64,000 nt of DNA from JBBQNJ01 sp038329845 (lineage in GTDB: Bacteria > Planctomycetota > Phycisphaerae > Tepidisphaerales > Tepidisphaeraceae), in contig JBBQNJ010000002.1 in NCBI GenBank assembly GCA_038329845.1, positions 1-64,000 on the forward strand. Reading direction: 5' to 3'. A program made the translations under genes and the position numbers. Shown one piece after another: positions 35,001 to 44,237 of the stretch. Under the pieces are notes generated by a model. It was not told where the DNA came from. It searched no databases and worked only from the letters and a program-made list of their open reading frames with translations. Within the stretch, counting starts at the first letter, position 1. Every line of letters begins with the position of its first letter.

Positions 35001-38000
35001 TTATGCCCGACGACGCCGACCCGCGAGCAGGCCGAATCCGGCCAAGCCTAGCAGGCTGACGGTGGCCGGCTCGGGGATGATCACCAGATTCACCTGTCCG
35101 GCGGTGCTGGTGTCAATCGAGGCGGTTCGGCCCGCCATGAGGCTGATCGAGTTGATGTCCAAGCCGTTGTTGTTCAACGAACCGCTGTAGTTGATCAACC
35201 GCCACGTGCCGCTATCCAGGGGCGCGCTGGCAACGTTAAGCTTGCCGTCGAGCGTCAGGGTGGTGACGCCATCGATCAGATCGTTGATCCCGCCACCGAC
35301 GGTCATGTCGGCGGCATTCAGGTCGACAGCAAGGATTGAGGATGCACCCATACCCAAGGTGTTGTTGATGGCGAACGTGCCGACGACGTTACCGGGGGCA
35401 AGCGTGCCATCGGTAACCGTCACCATCCCGCCAATCACACCCGACCCGCCGAGGGTGCCACCGGTGCTGACGGAGGTAGCCGTCACGCCCAGCGAGCCGT
35501 TGACCAGCAGTGTGCCGCCGGTGACCGAGGTGGCACCGGTGTAGGTGTTGGGGCCGCTGAAAATCTGGGTTCCGTTGCCGGTTTTGGCCACCGCTAGTGT
35601 ACCCAGCGTGCTTTGGATGGTGCCTGAGAAATCGGTCGAGCCAGCCGCCGGGCTGATGGTGAGCGTGCCGGTGGCGCCTGTGGTCGCAAGGCCGGAGCCG
35701 CTCAAGGAGTAGATCGTTGGCGATTTGCCGTTCAAATCGAGCTTGCCTAACGCACCGACATTCACCGTCGAGGTGCTTGAGATATTGGCAGCATTGCCAA
35801 TCTTAAGCGTGCCGCCTTGAACATCATATCCGGTGACGTTGGCGTTGGTGCCGTTGAGTGAGGCCACGCCAAGGTTGGACGTGGCCAGCGTCATCGAGCC
35901 GGTGTAGGTGTTATTGGCATTCAGCTTCAGTTCGGCACTGCTATTGGCAAAGTTCACCGTCACATTTCCCGTGCCGGAAATGCCGAGGCCCGTGCCGCCG
36001 CTGGTGGATCCGACATAGGCGTTAACATTGGACAAGCTGCCGCCGATAGTGACGTCGTGCGCGAGATAGCCGCTGCCGTTATCCGAGCCGAGCGTGATAC
36101 CGCCGGAGACAACCATCGCATTGGCCGTCGGGTTGCTATTCCAAAGATTCAGCGTTGCGATGCCGCTGTTTCCGCCACGCACAACGATCGGGGCCGTCAC
36201 CTTCTGGTTTTTGTCGGTCGAAAGCGCGGTGTTTTCGCTCCCACTCGTATCACCCAAATAAATCGTTCCCGATCCCCAATACGACCCGGAATAGGTGTTG
36301 GGCGTGCCGCCGGTCGCATCAAAAGACACTGTGCCGGCATTGACATACAATCCACCCGAGAAGTCATTGTCTTGGGAACTGGCCGAGTCCGGCCGAACAA
36401 ATTGCAGCGTGCCCGTGCCGGCCTTGGTCAAGGCAAAGGCGCCCCTCACCCTTCCGGAAACCGACAACGTATTGGCGCTGTTGTTCGTCCAAGTCTGATC
36501 GGCTCCGAGCGCCACGTCGGTGGCAATCGAGCTGGCCTTGGCTCCGCTATCTATCGTGATACCGGTGGTGGCGCTGGTCGGTGTGATCGTCAGCTTATAG
36601 CCTTCGTCAACAATGCCGATAGCGTTCACTGTGTCGCTGATCGTGAGCGTTTTGATGCTCATGTCGGCACCCAGCTTCGTGGCTGTGGGGACAGTGGTGA
36701 CGGTGGAGTTGGAAAAGATGACGTTGGTGCCGACGCTGGGCGTCAGCGGTTGGTCGGCCCCGCCGTCCGTTGCCACCCAGTTGCTGGCGGTCGAACCGTC
36801 CGAGGCAGTCAGGACGTTGTTCGCACCCGCCAAACCGCCCTTCCAGTAGGCGTCGGTCAATGGCGTGGCACCCGAGGTGGGTGTAATCGACACCAAGGTC
36901 GCAGTCTTGTTGACCGCTACCGTATAGTCGGTGGTATTGAGAAAGTTATAGATGCCGGTGTCTAGTCCGCTGCCGGCGGCTAGGACGTCATACGTCGTGC
37001 CGGAAGTATAGTTTCCCGTCATGTCCAGGAATACGCCGCTGATAGTCGCGGCACCCCCTGCAGTGATCTTGTTGCTGGTCGTCGCATCCCATGCGAGGCG
37101 GACGGCACTGCCTGCCGCAAAGTTCAGGGTCGAAGACCCCAAAGCCAGATTACTACCGACGGTCGTGGGGAGGTAGTCAACCCTTGCACCGTTGCTGATT
37201 GCCAGGCTCGTGATTCCGTTCGCCCCCGTTTCACTCAAGACCAGCGTGCCTCTGCTCACGCTAAGGCCGCCCGTGAAGCCGGACAGGTCGCCGCTCAGAT
37301 TCACGACGGAATTAGAGCCTGCGCCGTTGACGACGAGGCCACCATAACTTTGATTCTCGGTCACGTTGTTGATCGAGAGATTTGATGAGCCGGTCAGAAG
37401 GCCGGTCATGTTAAGGGTGTGATTATCTGATGCATTCAAGCCACCATTGCCATTAACCGCGAGGTTTCGGGTGAAATCGGCAATTACGATCGGTGAAGCA
37501 CTGTTGCTTCCAAAGATAAAGTTGCTGCCGGCGATTTCGAGGTTGGCCGACCCTAACGCGTCGCCCGTGGCATCTGCGCGGGCATAAATCCCCGCCGCAG
37601 CAGAAGTCACGGTACCACCCAAGGTGCTGGATAGATTCCCGAAAACGAGTTCCGCGTTGCTTCCCGCGTTGGTAAATCCGCCATTGCCGGTTAACAGACT
37701 GCTGAAGAACAATTCTCTTGAAGAACTCGCAGTATTTTGGATCGTGTTTGTTCCGCCGGTCTGGAGTTCGATGGCACGACTAAACGTGCTGCCGTAATCG
37801 TTTCCGGCTGAAGCAGTGTATCCCCCACCATTGAGCACCAGTTTGTTGGAGCCGCTGCCCAAGGCGTTGAAGTTTGAGTTGTTGGTCGTCCGCACAGTGC
37901 TGCCGTCGCTCACCGTGATCGTTTTTCCAACACCGCCAAAGGTGCTGGTGCCAGTGCCGAGAGACACGGTCCCGCCGCCGGAGATCGCCAGATTGCTGGC

Positions 38001-38483
38001 GCCGCTGATCACGCCGCTGAGCGTGCCGCCGGTTGTGGCGGTGATGGACAGGTCGTTGGTGAGCTTGAAAGTGTTGCTGATGGTCAGGGCTGGGGTGGTT
38101 GTGCCGCCGCTGAGCGTCATCGTCGGGGTGATCGCACCGGAGTCATTGATGAACTCAAGCTGGCTTCCCGCAATGGTGTAGGTGCCAGCCGTGGTCGTAC
38201 CTGAGGCGTTGAAGGTCAGGTTGTTGAGCTGGAAGGGCGGGCTCGCAATGTTGTTGGTGCTGACGGTTGCGACGGAGGCGTCCAAGGCGCCGCCGAAGAT
38301 GAGTTGGGTGTCAATTCCGCTGACCGGTACGGCGGACCAATTGGTACCTGTCGTCCAGTTCCCCGGCGTCACGGCCGTGGCAGGAGCGGTGTAGGTGTAG
38401 GTTACGGCTTTCACTTGCCCCGCAAGACTCGCAACAACACCCGAGACGGCGGCGACGATTAGCTTCTTCTGGAACCGATTCAT
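35001..38483 (-). CDS. Large PEP-CTERM surface protein with autotransporter-type beta-strand repeats
   Basis: 1160 residues. A signal peptide (KKLIVAAVSGVVASLAGQVKA) is followed by a long Ser/Thr/Gly/Asn-rich beta-helix region carrying autotransporter-associated strand repeats (LTKAGTGTLQFVRP, VAKTGNGTQIFSGPNTYTGA then TSVTGGTLLVNGSLG). The C-terminus is a complete PEP-CTERM sorting signal: IPEPATVSLLGLAGFGLLAG, then RRRRA. The protein should be exported, processed by an exosortase and retained in the envelope or extracellular matrix. The ATG at 38483 follows GAGGAG. No exosortase gene is in the window. The exact role (adhesion or matrix) is unknown. Confidence 0.88.
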   Translation of the reverse strand: MNRFQKKLIVAAVSGVVASLAGQVKAVTYTYTAPATAVTPGNWTTGTNWSAVPVSGIDTQLIFGGALDASVATVSTNNIASPPFQLNNLTFNASGTTTAGTYTIAGSQLEFINDSGAITPTMTLSGGTTTPALTISNTFKLTNDLSITATTGGTLSGVISGASNLAISGGGTVSLGTGTSTFGGVGKTITVSDGSTVRTTNNSNFNALGSGSNKLVLNGGGYTASAGNDYGSTFSRAIELQTGGTNTIQNTASSSRELFFSSLLTGNGGFTNAGSNAELVFGNLSSTLGGTVTSAAAGIYARADATGDALGSANLEIAGSNFIFGSNSASPIVIADFTRNLAVNGNGGLNASDNHTLNMTGLLTGSSNLSINNVTENQSYGGLVVNGAGSNSVVNLSGDLSGFTGGLSVSRGTLVLSETGANGITSLAISNGARVDYLPTTVGSNLALGSSTLNFAAGSAVRLAWDATTSNKITAGGAATISGVFLDMTGNYTSGTTYDVLAAGSGLDTGIYNFLNTTDYTVAVNKTATLVSITPTSGATPLTDAYWKGGLAGANNVLTASDGSTASNWVATDGGADQPLTPSVGTNVIFSNSTVTTVPTATKLGADMSIKTLTISDTVNAIGIVDEGYKLTITPTSATTGITIDSGAKASSIATDVALGADQTWTNNSANTLSVSGRVRGAFALTKAGTGTLQFVRPDSASSQDNDFSGGLYVNAGTVSFDATGGTPNTYSGSYWGSGTIYLGDTSGSENTALSTDKNQKVTAPIVVRGGNSGIATLNLWNSNPTANAMVVSGGITLGSDNGSGYLAHDVTIGGSLSNVNAYVGSTSGGTGLGISGTGNVTVNFANSSAELKLNANNTYTGSMTLATSNLGVASLNGTNANVTGYDVQGGTLKIGNAANISSTSTVNVGALGKLDLNGKSPTIYSLSGSGLATTGATGTLTISPAAGSTDFSGTIQSTLGTLAVAKTGNGTQIFSGPNTYTGATSVTGGTLLVNGSLGVTATSVSTGGTLGGSGVIGGMVTVTDGTLAPGNVVGTFAINNTLGMGASSILAVDLNAADMTVGGGINDLIDGVTTLTLDGKLNVASAPLDSGTWRLINYSGSLNNNGLDINSISLMAGRTASIDTSTAGQVNLVIIPEPATVSLLGLAGFGLLAGRRRRA

Positions 38484-38549
38484 TTTCTCTCCTCGCAAAA
38501 CGTGAACTATCCACGGATCTTCAAACCCGCATTTCGGATAGTGTTATCT

Positions 38550-38577
38550 ATTGTAAACCAATCGCAACAGAATGCAA
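38550..38577 (-). promoter_or_regulatory. Promoter of the PEP-CTERM gene
   Basis: On the minus strand, TTGCAT (38577-38572), a 16-nt spacer and TACAAT (38555-38550). This is the best sigma-70-like match in the window. The leader of about 60 nt carries the GAGGAG ribosome-binding site. Confidence 0.6.
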
Positions 38578-39066
38578 GAAAAATCCTGAACTAATTCGCA
38601 GGGGGGAAACAGCTTTCTCCGCGGGCGGCTTTCTTGTCGTCTCCCCGTACGCAACGGTAGGTTGGGTATGGGTTTATGTGATCGAAGAAACGCCAGAACT
38701 CTTCCCTCCTCCGGCATATCGGCAGAGGGCTGCGAAACCGGGGAAAGGCATGGCCCGCGGGCACCACGGCGGCGGGTCAACGGGTGGGAGGACGTTTTCC
38801 TATTCCGCGCTCATACCGCTCGCGTGCCAAATTGAGCCGATTCACCTGTGCCCTCCGCAAATGCCGGATCGGAAATCTCAGACAAATCGATGATCCACAG
38901 ACCAGGGGATTGGTGAAATTTCATCCCGCGACCGCGGTCAGGGTCGCCGCGTTCATTCAACGCATCCATGCACACTTGACTCGGTTGGAAGAGGTGATAG
39001 GTTCAGTTTTGTCACGGTCGTTCGATCCCCTGGTGGCCGTGGCGGGCTCCGATGTGGAGGTTTTCG
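38578..39066. other. Intergenic region upstream of the molybdoenzyme cluster
   Basis: No gene was recognised in about 490 nt between the PEP-CTERM promoter and the NarI-like gene. Short open frames are present but lack ribosome-binding sites and family features. Any promoter of the long downstream cluster should be here; no convincing -35/-10 pair was found, although GGAGG at 39056-39060 serves as ribosome-binding site for the first gene. Confidence 0.4.
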
Positions 39067-40158
39067 ATGTTATCGCGTGAGACCCTCAAGGCGACGATCA
39101 CCGGCTTGATTGCCACGGCCGTGCTGTTGGTGCTGGTGCTGCTGGGATCGCGCAACCTGTTGCATTTCGATGCGGCCTTGTTCGCCTATCTGTTCGCCAC
39201 CGTCTTCGCCGTCTTCGGAATCGCCTACCGCTACAGCATGTGGTTGCAGCGCCCGCCGACGGCCTTGTACTGGCGTCGAGGGTGGCAGGTCTTTCTCGAT
39301 CCTCGCGGCATGGGTCGCAATCTGGCGAGATTTCCCGGCCTGCTGATACGCCGGTTCGCGATCAACGACTTTATTTTCGAGCGCGGGTGGCATCGCGGCA
39401 TCGCGCACTGGCTGATCATGTGGGGATGCATCCTGGCGGCGGCGATCACCTTTCCGCTGGTCTTCGGCTGGATTCATTTCCAAACCCTGCCTGACAGTTT
39501 CGAGTCGTATCGCGTCTATGTGTTCGGATTCCCGACGATCAGCTTTCCGGTCCATTCGCTGTTCGCCACGATGACCTTTCACGGGCTGATCTGGGCGTCG
39601 CTGCTGGTCATTCCCGGCGTCATGCTCGCGTTTCGGCGGCGAATGCGCGAACACGGTGCCGCGGCCTTGCAGCGGTTCGGAGAGGATATTCTTCCGCTGG
39701 TGATGCTTTTCGCCATCAGCATCACGGGGCTGCTGATCTGGATCAGCTATCGCTGGATGCATGGCTACGCTTACAGCTTTCTGGCGATCCTGCACGCCAT
39801 CACGGTCATCCTCACGCTGCTGTGGCTGCCGTTCGGGAAGTTTTTCCACATTTTCCAAAGACCGGCGCAACTGGGGGTGACATTTTACAAGGATGCCGGC
39901 AATAGCGCCGAGCGGGCACTATGCCAGCGCTGCGGCGAAGATTTCGGCTCGAAAATGCACATCGAAGACTTAATCGTCGTCGAGCGACAGCTTGGGTATC
40001 GATATGAGACCCACGGCGACGGCGGTGAATCGAGCCACTATCAGAGAATCTGTCCCAAGTGCCGCCGTTCGCTGCTGGCGATCGCCCAGGGGGAGCTTTG
40101 GGCGGGGGAGTTGAGCGGGGATCCGTTTGCAGCGCAGGAGTTGCCCCACCATGGCTAA
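39067..40158 (+). CDS. NarI-like membrane protein with C-terminal double-CxxC module
   Basis: 363 residues. About six hydrophobic helices span 10-270, with histidines well placed for heme b ligation (RGIAHWLIMWG, FPVHSLFATMTFHGLIW, LAILHAITVILTLLW), as in the nitrate-reductase gamma subunit and related quinol oxidases. The C-terminal 80 residues are soluble with two CxxC pairs (ALCQRCGEDF and RICPKCRRS), likely a zinc-ribbon or rubredoxin-like site. The protein should pass electrons between the quinone pool and the adjacent molybdoenzyme, whose start overlaps its stop by 8 nt. The ATG at 39067 follows GGAGG. The NarI relationship is an inference from topology and context. Confidence 0.7.
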   Translation: MLSRETLKATITGLIATAVLLVLVLLGSRNLLHFDAALFAYLFATVFAVFGIAYRYSMWLQRPPTALYWRRGWQVFLDPRGMGRNLARFPGLLIRRFAINDFIFERGWHRGIAHWLIMWGCILAAAITFPLVFGWIHFQTLPDSFESYRVYVFGFPTISFPVHSLFATMTFHGLIWASLLVIPGVMLAFRRRMREHGAAALQRFGEDILPLVMLFAISITGLLIWISYRWMHGYAYSFLAILHAITVILTLLWLPFGKFFHIFQRPAQLGVTFYKDAGNSAERALCQRCGEDFGSKMHIEDLIVVERQLGYRYETHGDGGESSHYQRICPKCRRSLLAIAQGELWAGELSGDPFAAQELPHHG

Positions 40159-42418
40159 TCTTCCCGAGAATATCACCGCGACGATCGAGCGTTTCGGCCC
40201 ACATCTGGCATTTTCCAGCGGCAGCCGGCTGGACACGGGCGTCGAGCCGGATCGGCTGATCAAGACCCATTGCTGCTTTTGCGGCCAGCAGTGCGGCATC
40301 CAGCTTAAGGTCAAGGACAACCAGGTCGTCGGCTTCGAGCCGTGGATGGAGTTCCCGTTCAATAAGGGGATGCTCTGTCCCAAGGGCGTCAAGCGGTATC
40401 TACAAGGCTCGCACCCGGATCGGTTGACCACCGCGCTGCATCGCGATCCCGGTGTCGAGGGGGGTTTTTCGTCGATCCCCTACGCGCAGGCGATGGCGCG
40501 GACGGTCGAGGCGATCAAGCGGATTCAATCGGCCCACGGCAACGACGCGGTGGCGATCCTCACCGGGGCGAGCCTGACGACGGAAAAGTCGTACTTGATC
40601 GGCAAGTTCGCCCGGCTGGGGCTGAAGACCTCGAACATCGACTACAACGGGCGGCTGTGCATGGTCAGCGCCGCGGCGGGCAACAAGAAGGCGTTCGGGA
40701 TCGACCGGGCGGCCAACCCCTGGTCGGACATCATCGGCACGGATGTGGTCTGGATCAGCGGCGCCAACGTCGCCGAGTGCGCCCCGATCACCACTAACTA
40801 CGTCTGGCAGGCCCGCGAGCAGGGTGCCAAAATCATCGTCGTCGATCCGCGCATCACCCCGATCGCGCGGACGTGCGATCTGTTCCTGCCGATCAAGCCG
40901 GGACGGGACATCGCGCTGTTCAACGGCATCTTGAATCTCATGATCCAGAAGGATTGGCTGGATCACGATTTCATTGACAACCATACCGTCGGTTTTGATG
41001 CCCTCGCCGAACACGTCAGCCAATGGACGCCGCGGAAGACCGCCGAGGAGACCGGCATCGCCGAGCGCCTGATCCACCAGGCCGCGGAGTGGTGGGGGAC
41101 GGCCAAGAAGAGCTTCTTGATGCACGCCCGCGGGATCGAGCATCACAGTCACGGCGTGCAGAACGTGCTGGGGGCGATCAACATCGTGCTTGCCTCGGGT
41201 CGGATCGGCCGTCCGCAGTGCGGCTATGCGACGATCACCGGGCAGGCCAACGGCCAAGGGGGGCGCGAGCATGGGAGCAAATGCGACCAGCTCCCGGGGG
41301 CGCGCGACATCGCCAATCCCGAGCATCGCGCCTATATCGCAAAAGTCTGGGGCGTAAGGGAAGAGGACATCCCCGGCCCCGGCGTCGATGCCTACGAGAT
41401 TTTTCGCAAGATCGACAAGGGCGAGATCAAGGGGCTGATCTCGATCTGCTTCAATCCCAAGGTCTCGCTGCCGGACAACAATTTCATCACCAAGGCCCTG
41501 GATAAGCTCGAGTTTTTCGCGGGGATCGACTTTTTCCTCAACGAGACGATTCGCCACGCCGACATTGTTCTGCCCGGATCGTTGCAGGAGGAAGACGAAG
41601 GGGTCGTCACGCAGATCGAAGGCAAGGTCATCAAGATCAACAAGGCGATCGACCCGCCGGGCGAAGCGACACAGGACTGGCGGATCATCCAGGACATCGC
41701 CGCGGGGCTAGGGCGCAGCCACGGGCTGACGTTTCAATCGCCGCGCGAGATGTTCGAGGAGCTGCGCATCGCCAGCAAGGGCGGGGTGGCCGACTATTCG
41801 GGGATCACCTGGGAGAAAGTCGAGAAGAACTACGGCGTCTGCTGGCCGTGTCCCAGTGAAGACCCCAGCGGCAGGCCGATCGACCATCCCGGCACGCCGC
41901 GATTGTTCGAGCCGGGATCGTGGAATCCGGTGGCCAAGGGAAGCGGGCCGTTCTATTTCCCGGATGGCAAGGCCCGGTTCGTGGTAGCGCCGTACACGCC
42001 GCCGGCGGAGGTCACGGATGAGGAGTATCCGATCATCCTCACCACCGGGCGCGTGGTCAGCCAATTTCTCTCCGGCACACAAACCCGGCGGATCGGACCG
42101 CTGGTGGATCAATACCCCGAGCCGCGCACCGAGATGCATCCGCGGCTGGCCGAGAAGCTGGGCATCGTGGATGGAGACTGGGTGACGACCGAGAGCCGCC
42201 GCGGCAGCGCGACGCTGCGGGCGATGGTGGTGAACACGATTCGTCCCGACACCGTTTTCATTCCGTACCACTGGCCCGGTGCCAAGAGCGCCAACCAACT
42301 GACCGTCTCGGCGCAGGATCCGATCTCGAAGATCCCCGAGTACAAGGTGTGCGCCGTGCGAGTGAGGAAGGCGGATGGTCCGCCGCCGTACGCCGGGAAG
42401 CTGGAGGCGCAGCAATAA
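40151..42418 (+). CDS. Molybdopterin oxidoreductase, nitrate-reductase-like catalytic subunit
   Basis: 755 residues of the DMSO-reductase/NasA-NapA superfamily. A [4Fe-4S] site starts the protein (HCCFCGQQCGI, then MLCPKGVKR; C-x2-C-x3-C-x27-C). NGRLCMVSAAAG carries the Cys expected to ligate molybdenum, as in Nas/Nap-type nitrate reductases; formate dehydrogenases lack this pattern. IIVVDPRITPIART and the C-terminal HPRLAEKLGIVDGDWV with VFIPYHWPG bind the bis-pterin cofactor. No Tat signal is visible, so it should be cytoplasmic. Nitrate is the most likely substrate, but this is inferred. It overlaps the NarI-like gene; the ferredoxin and Rieske partners follow after an inserted segment. 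Confidence 0.85.
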   Translation: MANLPENITATIERFGPHLAFSSGSRLDTGVEPDRLIKTHCCFCGQQCGIQLKVKDNQVVGFEPWMEFPFNKGMLCPKGVKRYLQGSHPDRLTTALHRDPGVEGGFSSIPYAQAMARTVEAIKRIQSAHGNDAVAILTGASLTTEKSYLIGKFARLGLKTSNIDYNGRLCMVSAAAGNKKAFGIDRAANPWSDIIGTDVVWISGANVAECAPITTNYVWQAREQGAKIIVVDPRITPIARTCDLFLPIKPGRDIALFNGILNLMIQKDWLDHDFIDNHTVGFDALAEHVSQWTPRKTAEETGIAERLIHQAAEWWGTAKKSFLMHARGIEHHSHGVQNVLGAINIVLASGRIGRPQCGYATITGQANGQGGREHGSKCDQLPGARDIANPEHRAYIAKVWGVREEDIPGPGVDAYEIFRKIDKGEIKGLISICFNPKVSLPDNNFITKALDKLEFFAGIDFFLNETIRHADIVLPGSLQEEDEGVVTQIEGKVIKINKAIDPPGEATQDWRIIQDIAAGLGRSHGLTFQSPREMFEELRIASKGGVADYSGITWEKVEKNYGVCWPCPSEDPSGRPIDHPGTPRLFEPGSWNPVAKGSGPFYFPDGKARFVVAPYTPPAEVTDEEYPIILTTGRVVSQFLSGTQTRRIGPLVDQYPEPRTEMHPRLAEKLGIVDGDWVTTESRRGSATLRAMVVNTIRPDTVFIPYHWPGAKSANQLTVSAQDPISKIPEYKVCAVRVRKADGPPPYAGKLEAQQ

Positions 42419-42439
42419 GGAACGCGTGAGAGGGTGATT

Positions 42440-42600
42440 GTTAGCCCGAAGCGCCAGCGAGGGAATGAGGGGGCGATTTCGTTAGCCCGAAGCGCCAGCG
42501 AGAGGACAAGGCGGCGATTTCGTTAGCCCGAAGCGCCAGCGAGAGGACAAGGCGGCGATTTCGTTAGCGAGGGAATGAGCGGGTGAGCGCCAGCAAGGAG
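42440..42600. repeat. 41-bp tandem repeat, three full copies plus a degenerate one
   Basis: Units begin GTTAGCCCGAAGCGCCAGCG at 42440, 42481 and 42522; copies two and three are nearly identical and the first differs in its second half. A shortened fourth copy starts at 42563 (GTTAGCGAGGGAATGAGC). The array fills the gap between the molybdoenzyme gene and the four-helix-bundle gene, and the last copy runs into that gene's ribosome-binding site. Confidence 0.88.
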
Positions 42601-42608
42601 ATGAGGGA

Positions 42609-43052
42609 GTGACGGGAAGACGAGGTGGCGAGGTGACTGAGCGGATACGGTCGCATCGGGAGTTAGAGGTGTTTCAAAAGGCGATGCGTGTGGCGATGGA
42701 GATATACGAATTGTCAAAGGGATTCCCCGCCGGCGAGCAATACTCGCTGACCGATCAGATTCGGCGGAGTTCTCGATCGGTCTGCGCGACTCTGGCTGAG
42801 GGTTGGCGCAAGCGGCGCTATGAGGCAGCGTTCATCAGCAAACTGTCCGATGCCGATGCCGAAGCCGAAGCCGCTGAGTCACAAGTGTGGCTCGAGCTCG
42901 CCGCTGAGTGTGGACATCTACAGCGTGAACAGGCGATAGACCTTTACAAGTCCTACGACCACATCATCGCCACTTTGGTCGGAATGATCACCCCCCCACC
43001 CCCTCACCTTGTCACCCCTTCATCTTCCGAGGTGTTCCATGCCTGTTCCTGA
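42609..43052 (+). CDS. Four-helix-bundle protein (S23/23S rRNA intervening-sequence type)
   Basis: 147 residues. The motif IRSHRELEVFQKAMRVAMEIYELSKGFP, then YSLTDQIRRSSRSVCATLAEGWRK, is diagnostic of the four-helix-bundle family first found in 23S rRNA intervening sequences. These small proteins are common as solitary mobile-looking genes; their function is unknown. GTG at 42609 has AAGGAG upstream. The C-terminus (after MITPPPPHL) is read through a poly-C tract and overlaps the following ferredoxin gene by 14 nt, so the end may be decayed. It interrupts the molybdoenzyme operon together with the 41-bp repeats. Confidence 0.85.
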   Translation: MTGRRGGEVTERIRSHRELEVFQKAMRVAMEIYELSKGFPAGEQYSLTDQIRRSSRSVCATLAEGWRKRRYEAAFISKLSDADAEAEAAESQVWLELAAECGHLQREQAIDLYKSYDHIIATLVGMITPPPPHLVTPSSSEVFHACS

Positions 43053-43671
43053 GAATCATGAGTTCTTCATCGATCCCAACCGTTGCATCGGTTGTCAGTC
43101 GTGCGTGCAGGCGTGCAGCGAGTGCGATACGCACAAGGGCAAGTCGATGATCCAGCTCGATTATGTCGAGCGGTCGATCTCGACACAGACCGTGCCGGTG
43201 GTCTGCATGCATTGCGACTCCCCGACCTGTGCCGAGGTGTGTCCGGCTGATGCGATCAAGAAAACCGAGGATGGGGTGGTGCAGTCGGCCCGCAAGCCGC
43301 GCTGCATCGCTTGCAATAACTGCGTGCTCGCCTGCCCGTTCGGCGTGCCCAAGATGATGGACGATCAGGCGCTGATGATGAAATGCGACATGTGTTACGA
43401 CCGCACCTCGGTGGGCAAGAAGCCGATGTGCGCCACGGTCTGCCCCAGCGGGGCGCTGATCTTCGGCACGCCCGAGGAGATCGCGCAGCTGCGTCCGCGA
43501 TCGCGGGCGATCAACCAGTTCCGGTTTGGTGGGCAGAATATCCGCACCAAGGTGAACCTCATGGTGCCGCACGATGCCCGGATCGAGCAGGTGGATATCA
43601 CGGCGGGGATTTTCGATGCCGAATCGCCCCGGACCGTGCGGCTGGCGATTATGGAAGACGCGATGTTTTGA
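43039..43671 (+). CDS. 4Fe-4S ferredoxin-type electron-transfer subunit (DmsB/HycB-like)
   Basis: 210 residues with four cysteine clusters: CIGCQSCVQAC at about 16-26, CMHCDSPTCAEVC near 55-67, CIACNNCVLAC near 89-99 and CDMCYDRTSVGKKPMCATVC near 115-134. This is the four-[4Fe-4S] pattern of the beta subunits of molybdoenzymes such as DMSO reductase, NrfC and hydrogenase-associated ferredoxins. It has no signal peptide. It should wire the catalytic subunit to the membrane partners. The ATG at 43039 follows GAGGTG. The true start lies inside the end of the four-helix-bundle gene. Confidence 0.93.
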   Translation: MPVPENHEFFIDPNRCIGCQSCVQACSECDTHKGKSMIQLDYVERSISTQTVPVVCMHCDSPTCAEVCPADAIKKTEDGVVQSARKPRCIACNNCVLACPFGVPKMMDDQALMMKCDMCYDRTSVGKKPMCATVCPSGALIFGTPEEIAQLRPRSRAINQFRFGGQNIRTKVNLMVPHDARIEQVDITAGIFDAESPRTVRLAIMEDAMF

Positions 43672-43700
43672 TTGCCAGTGTTCCTATAGGAGTGTCCGCG

Positions 43701-44237
43701 ATGCCACAATCCTCCGACTCCAAGCATCCCGATGGGAAGCCGACGGCCGATCAGCCGCGCTGGCGGCGGGATTTCCCGATCGACACGGCCCAGGACGAGT
43801 ACGTCAGCCGGCGCGACTTCGCCAAGTTCCTGGTCCTGACCAGCGGCGCCATGGCGGTGGGGCAGGCGACGCTGGTGGGCCAGAGCATCGCACGAAAATC
43901 GGCGTCGAAGCCCGATGCGATGCGCATCGCCCGCGCCGATGACGTGGGTGTGGGGCAGGTGGTGCGATTCAACTACCCCGACCCGGGAGAGCCATGCCTG
44001 TTGGCCCGGTTGGAGGATGGCAAACTGCTCGCCTTCGGTCAGAAATGCACGCACCTGTCGTGCGCGGTGATCCCGGACCTTCCCAACGGGCAGTTCGTCT
44101 GCCCGTGTCATCATGGGCACTTCGATGCCCGCACCGGCCAGCCCCTGGCCGGCCCGCCGCGACGGCCGCTGCCGCGAATCACCCTCCAGGTGCGGGATGG
44201 CATCATTTACGCCACGGGCGTGGAGCTAAGCACATGA
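43701..44237 (+). CDS. Rieske [2Fe-2S] protein with Tat signal
   Basis: 178 residues. A twin-arginine signal (SRRDFAKFLVLTSGAMAVGQ, residues about 36-55) should export or anchor it across the membrane. The Rieske domain follows with both cluster-binding loops: CTHLSC and CPCHHGHFD (C-x-H ... C-x2-H pattern), and PRRPLPRI after it. The ATG at 43701 follows AGGAG at 43689-43693. It overlaps the small membrane protein gene by 4 nt. Its placement outside the cytoplasm contrasts with the apparently cytoplasmic catalytic subunit, so electrons probably cross the membrane through the cytochrome-b-like subunit. Confidence 0.92.
   Translation: MPQSSDSKHPDGKPTADQPRWRRDFPIDTAQDEYVSRRDFAKFLVLTSGAMAVGQATLVGQSIARKSASKPDAMRIARADDVGVGQVVRFNYPDPGEPCLLARLEDGKLLAFGQKCTHLSCAVIPDLPNGQFVCPCHHGHFDARTGQPLAGPPRRPLPRITLQVRDGIIYATGVELST

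Noticed and set aside
36057..36965. 302-residue plus-strand open frame inside the PEP-CTERM gene
   Set aside because: Antisense to a protein with a signal peptide, strand repeats and PEP-CTERM tail; the plus frame has no features.
40151..42418. Formate dehydrogenase assignment of the molybdopterin enzyme
   Set aside because: The NGRLCMVSAAAG segment matches nitrate-reductase-type Mo ligation; no Sec/Cys motif typical of formate dehydrogenase or FDH accessory genes is seen.
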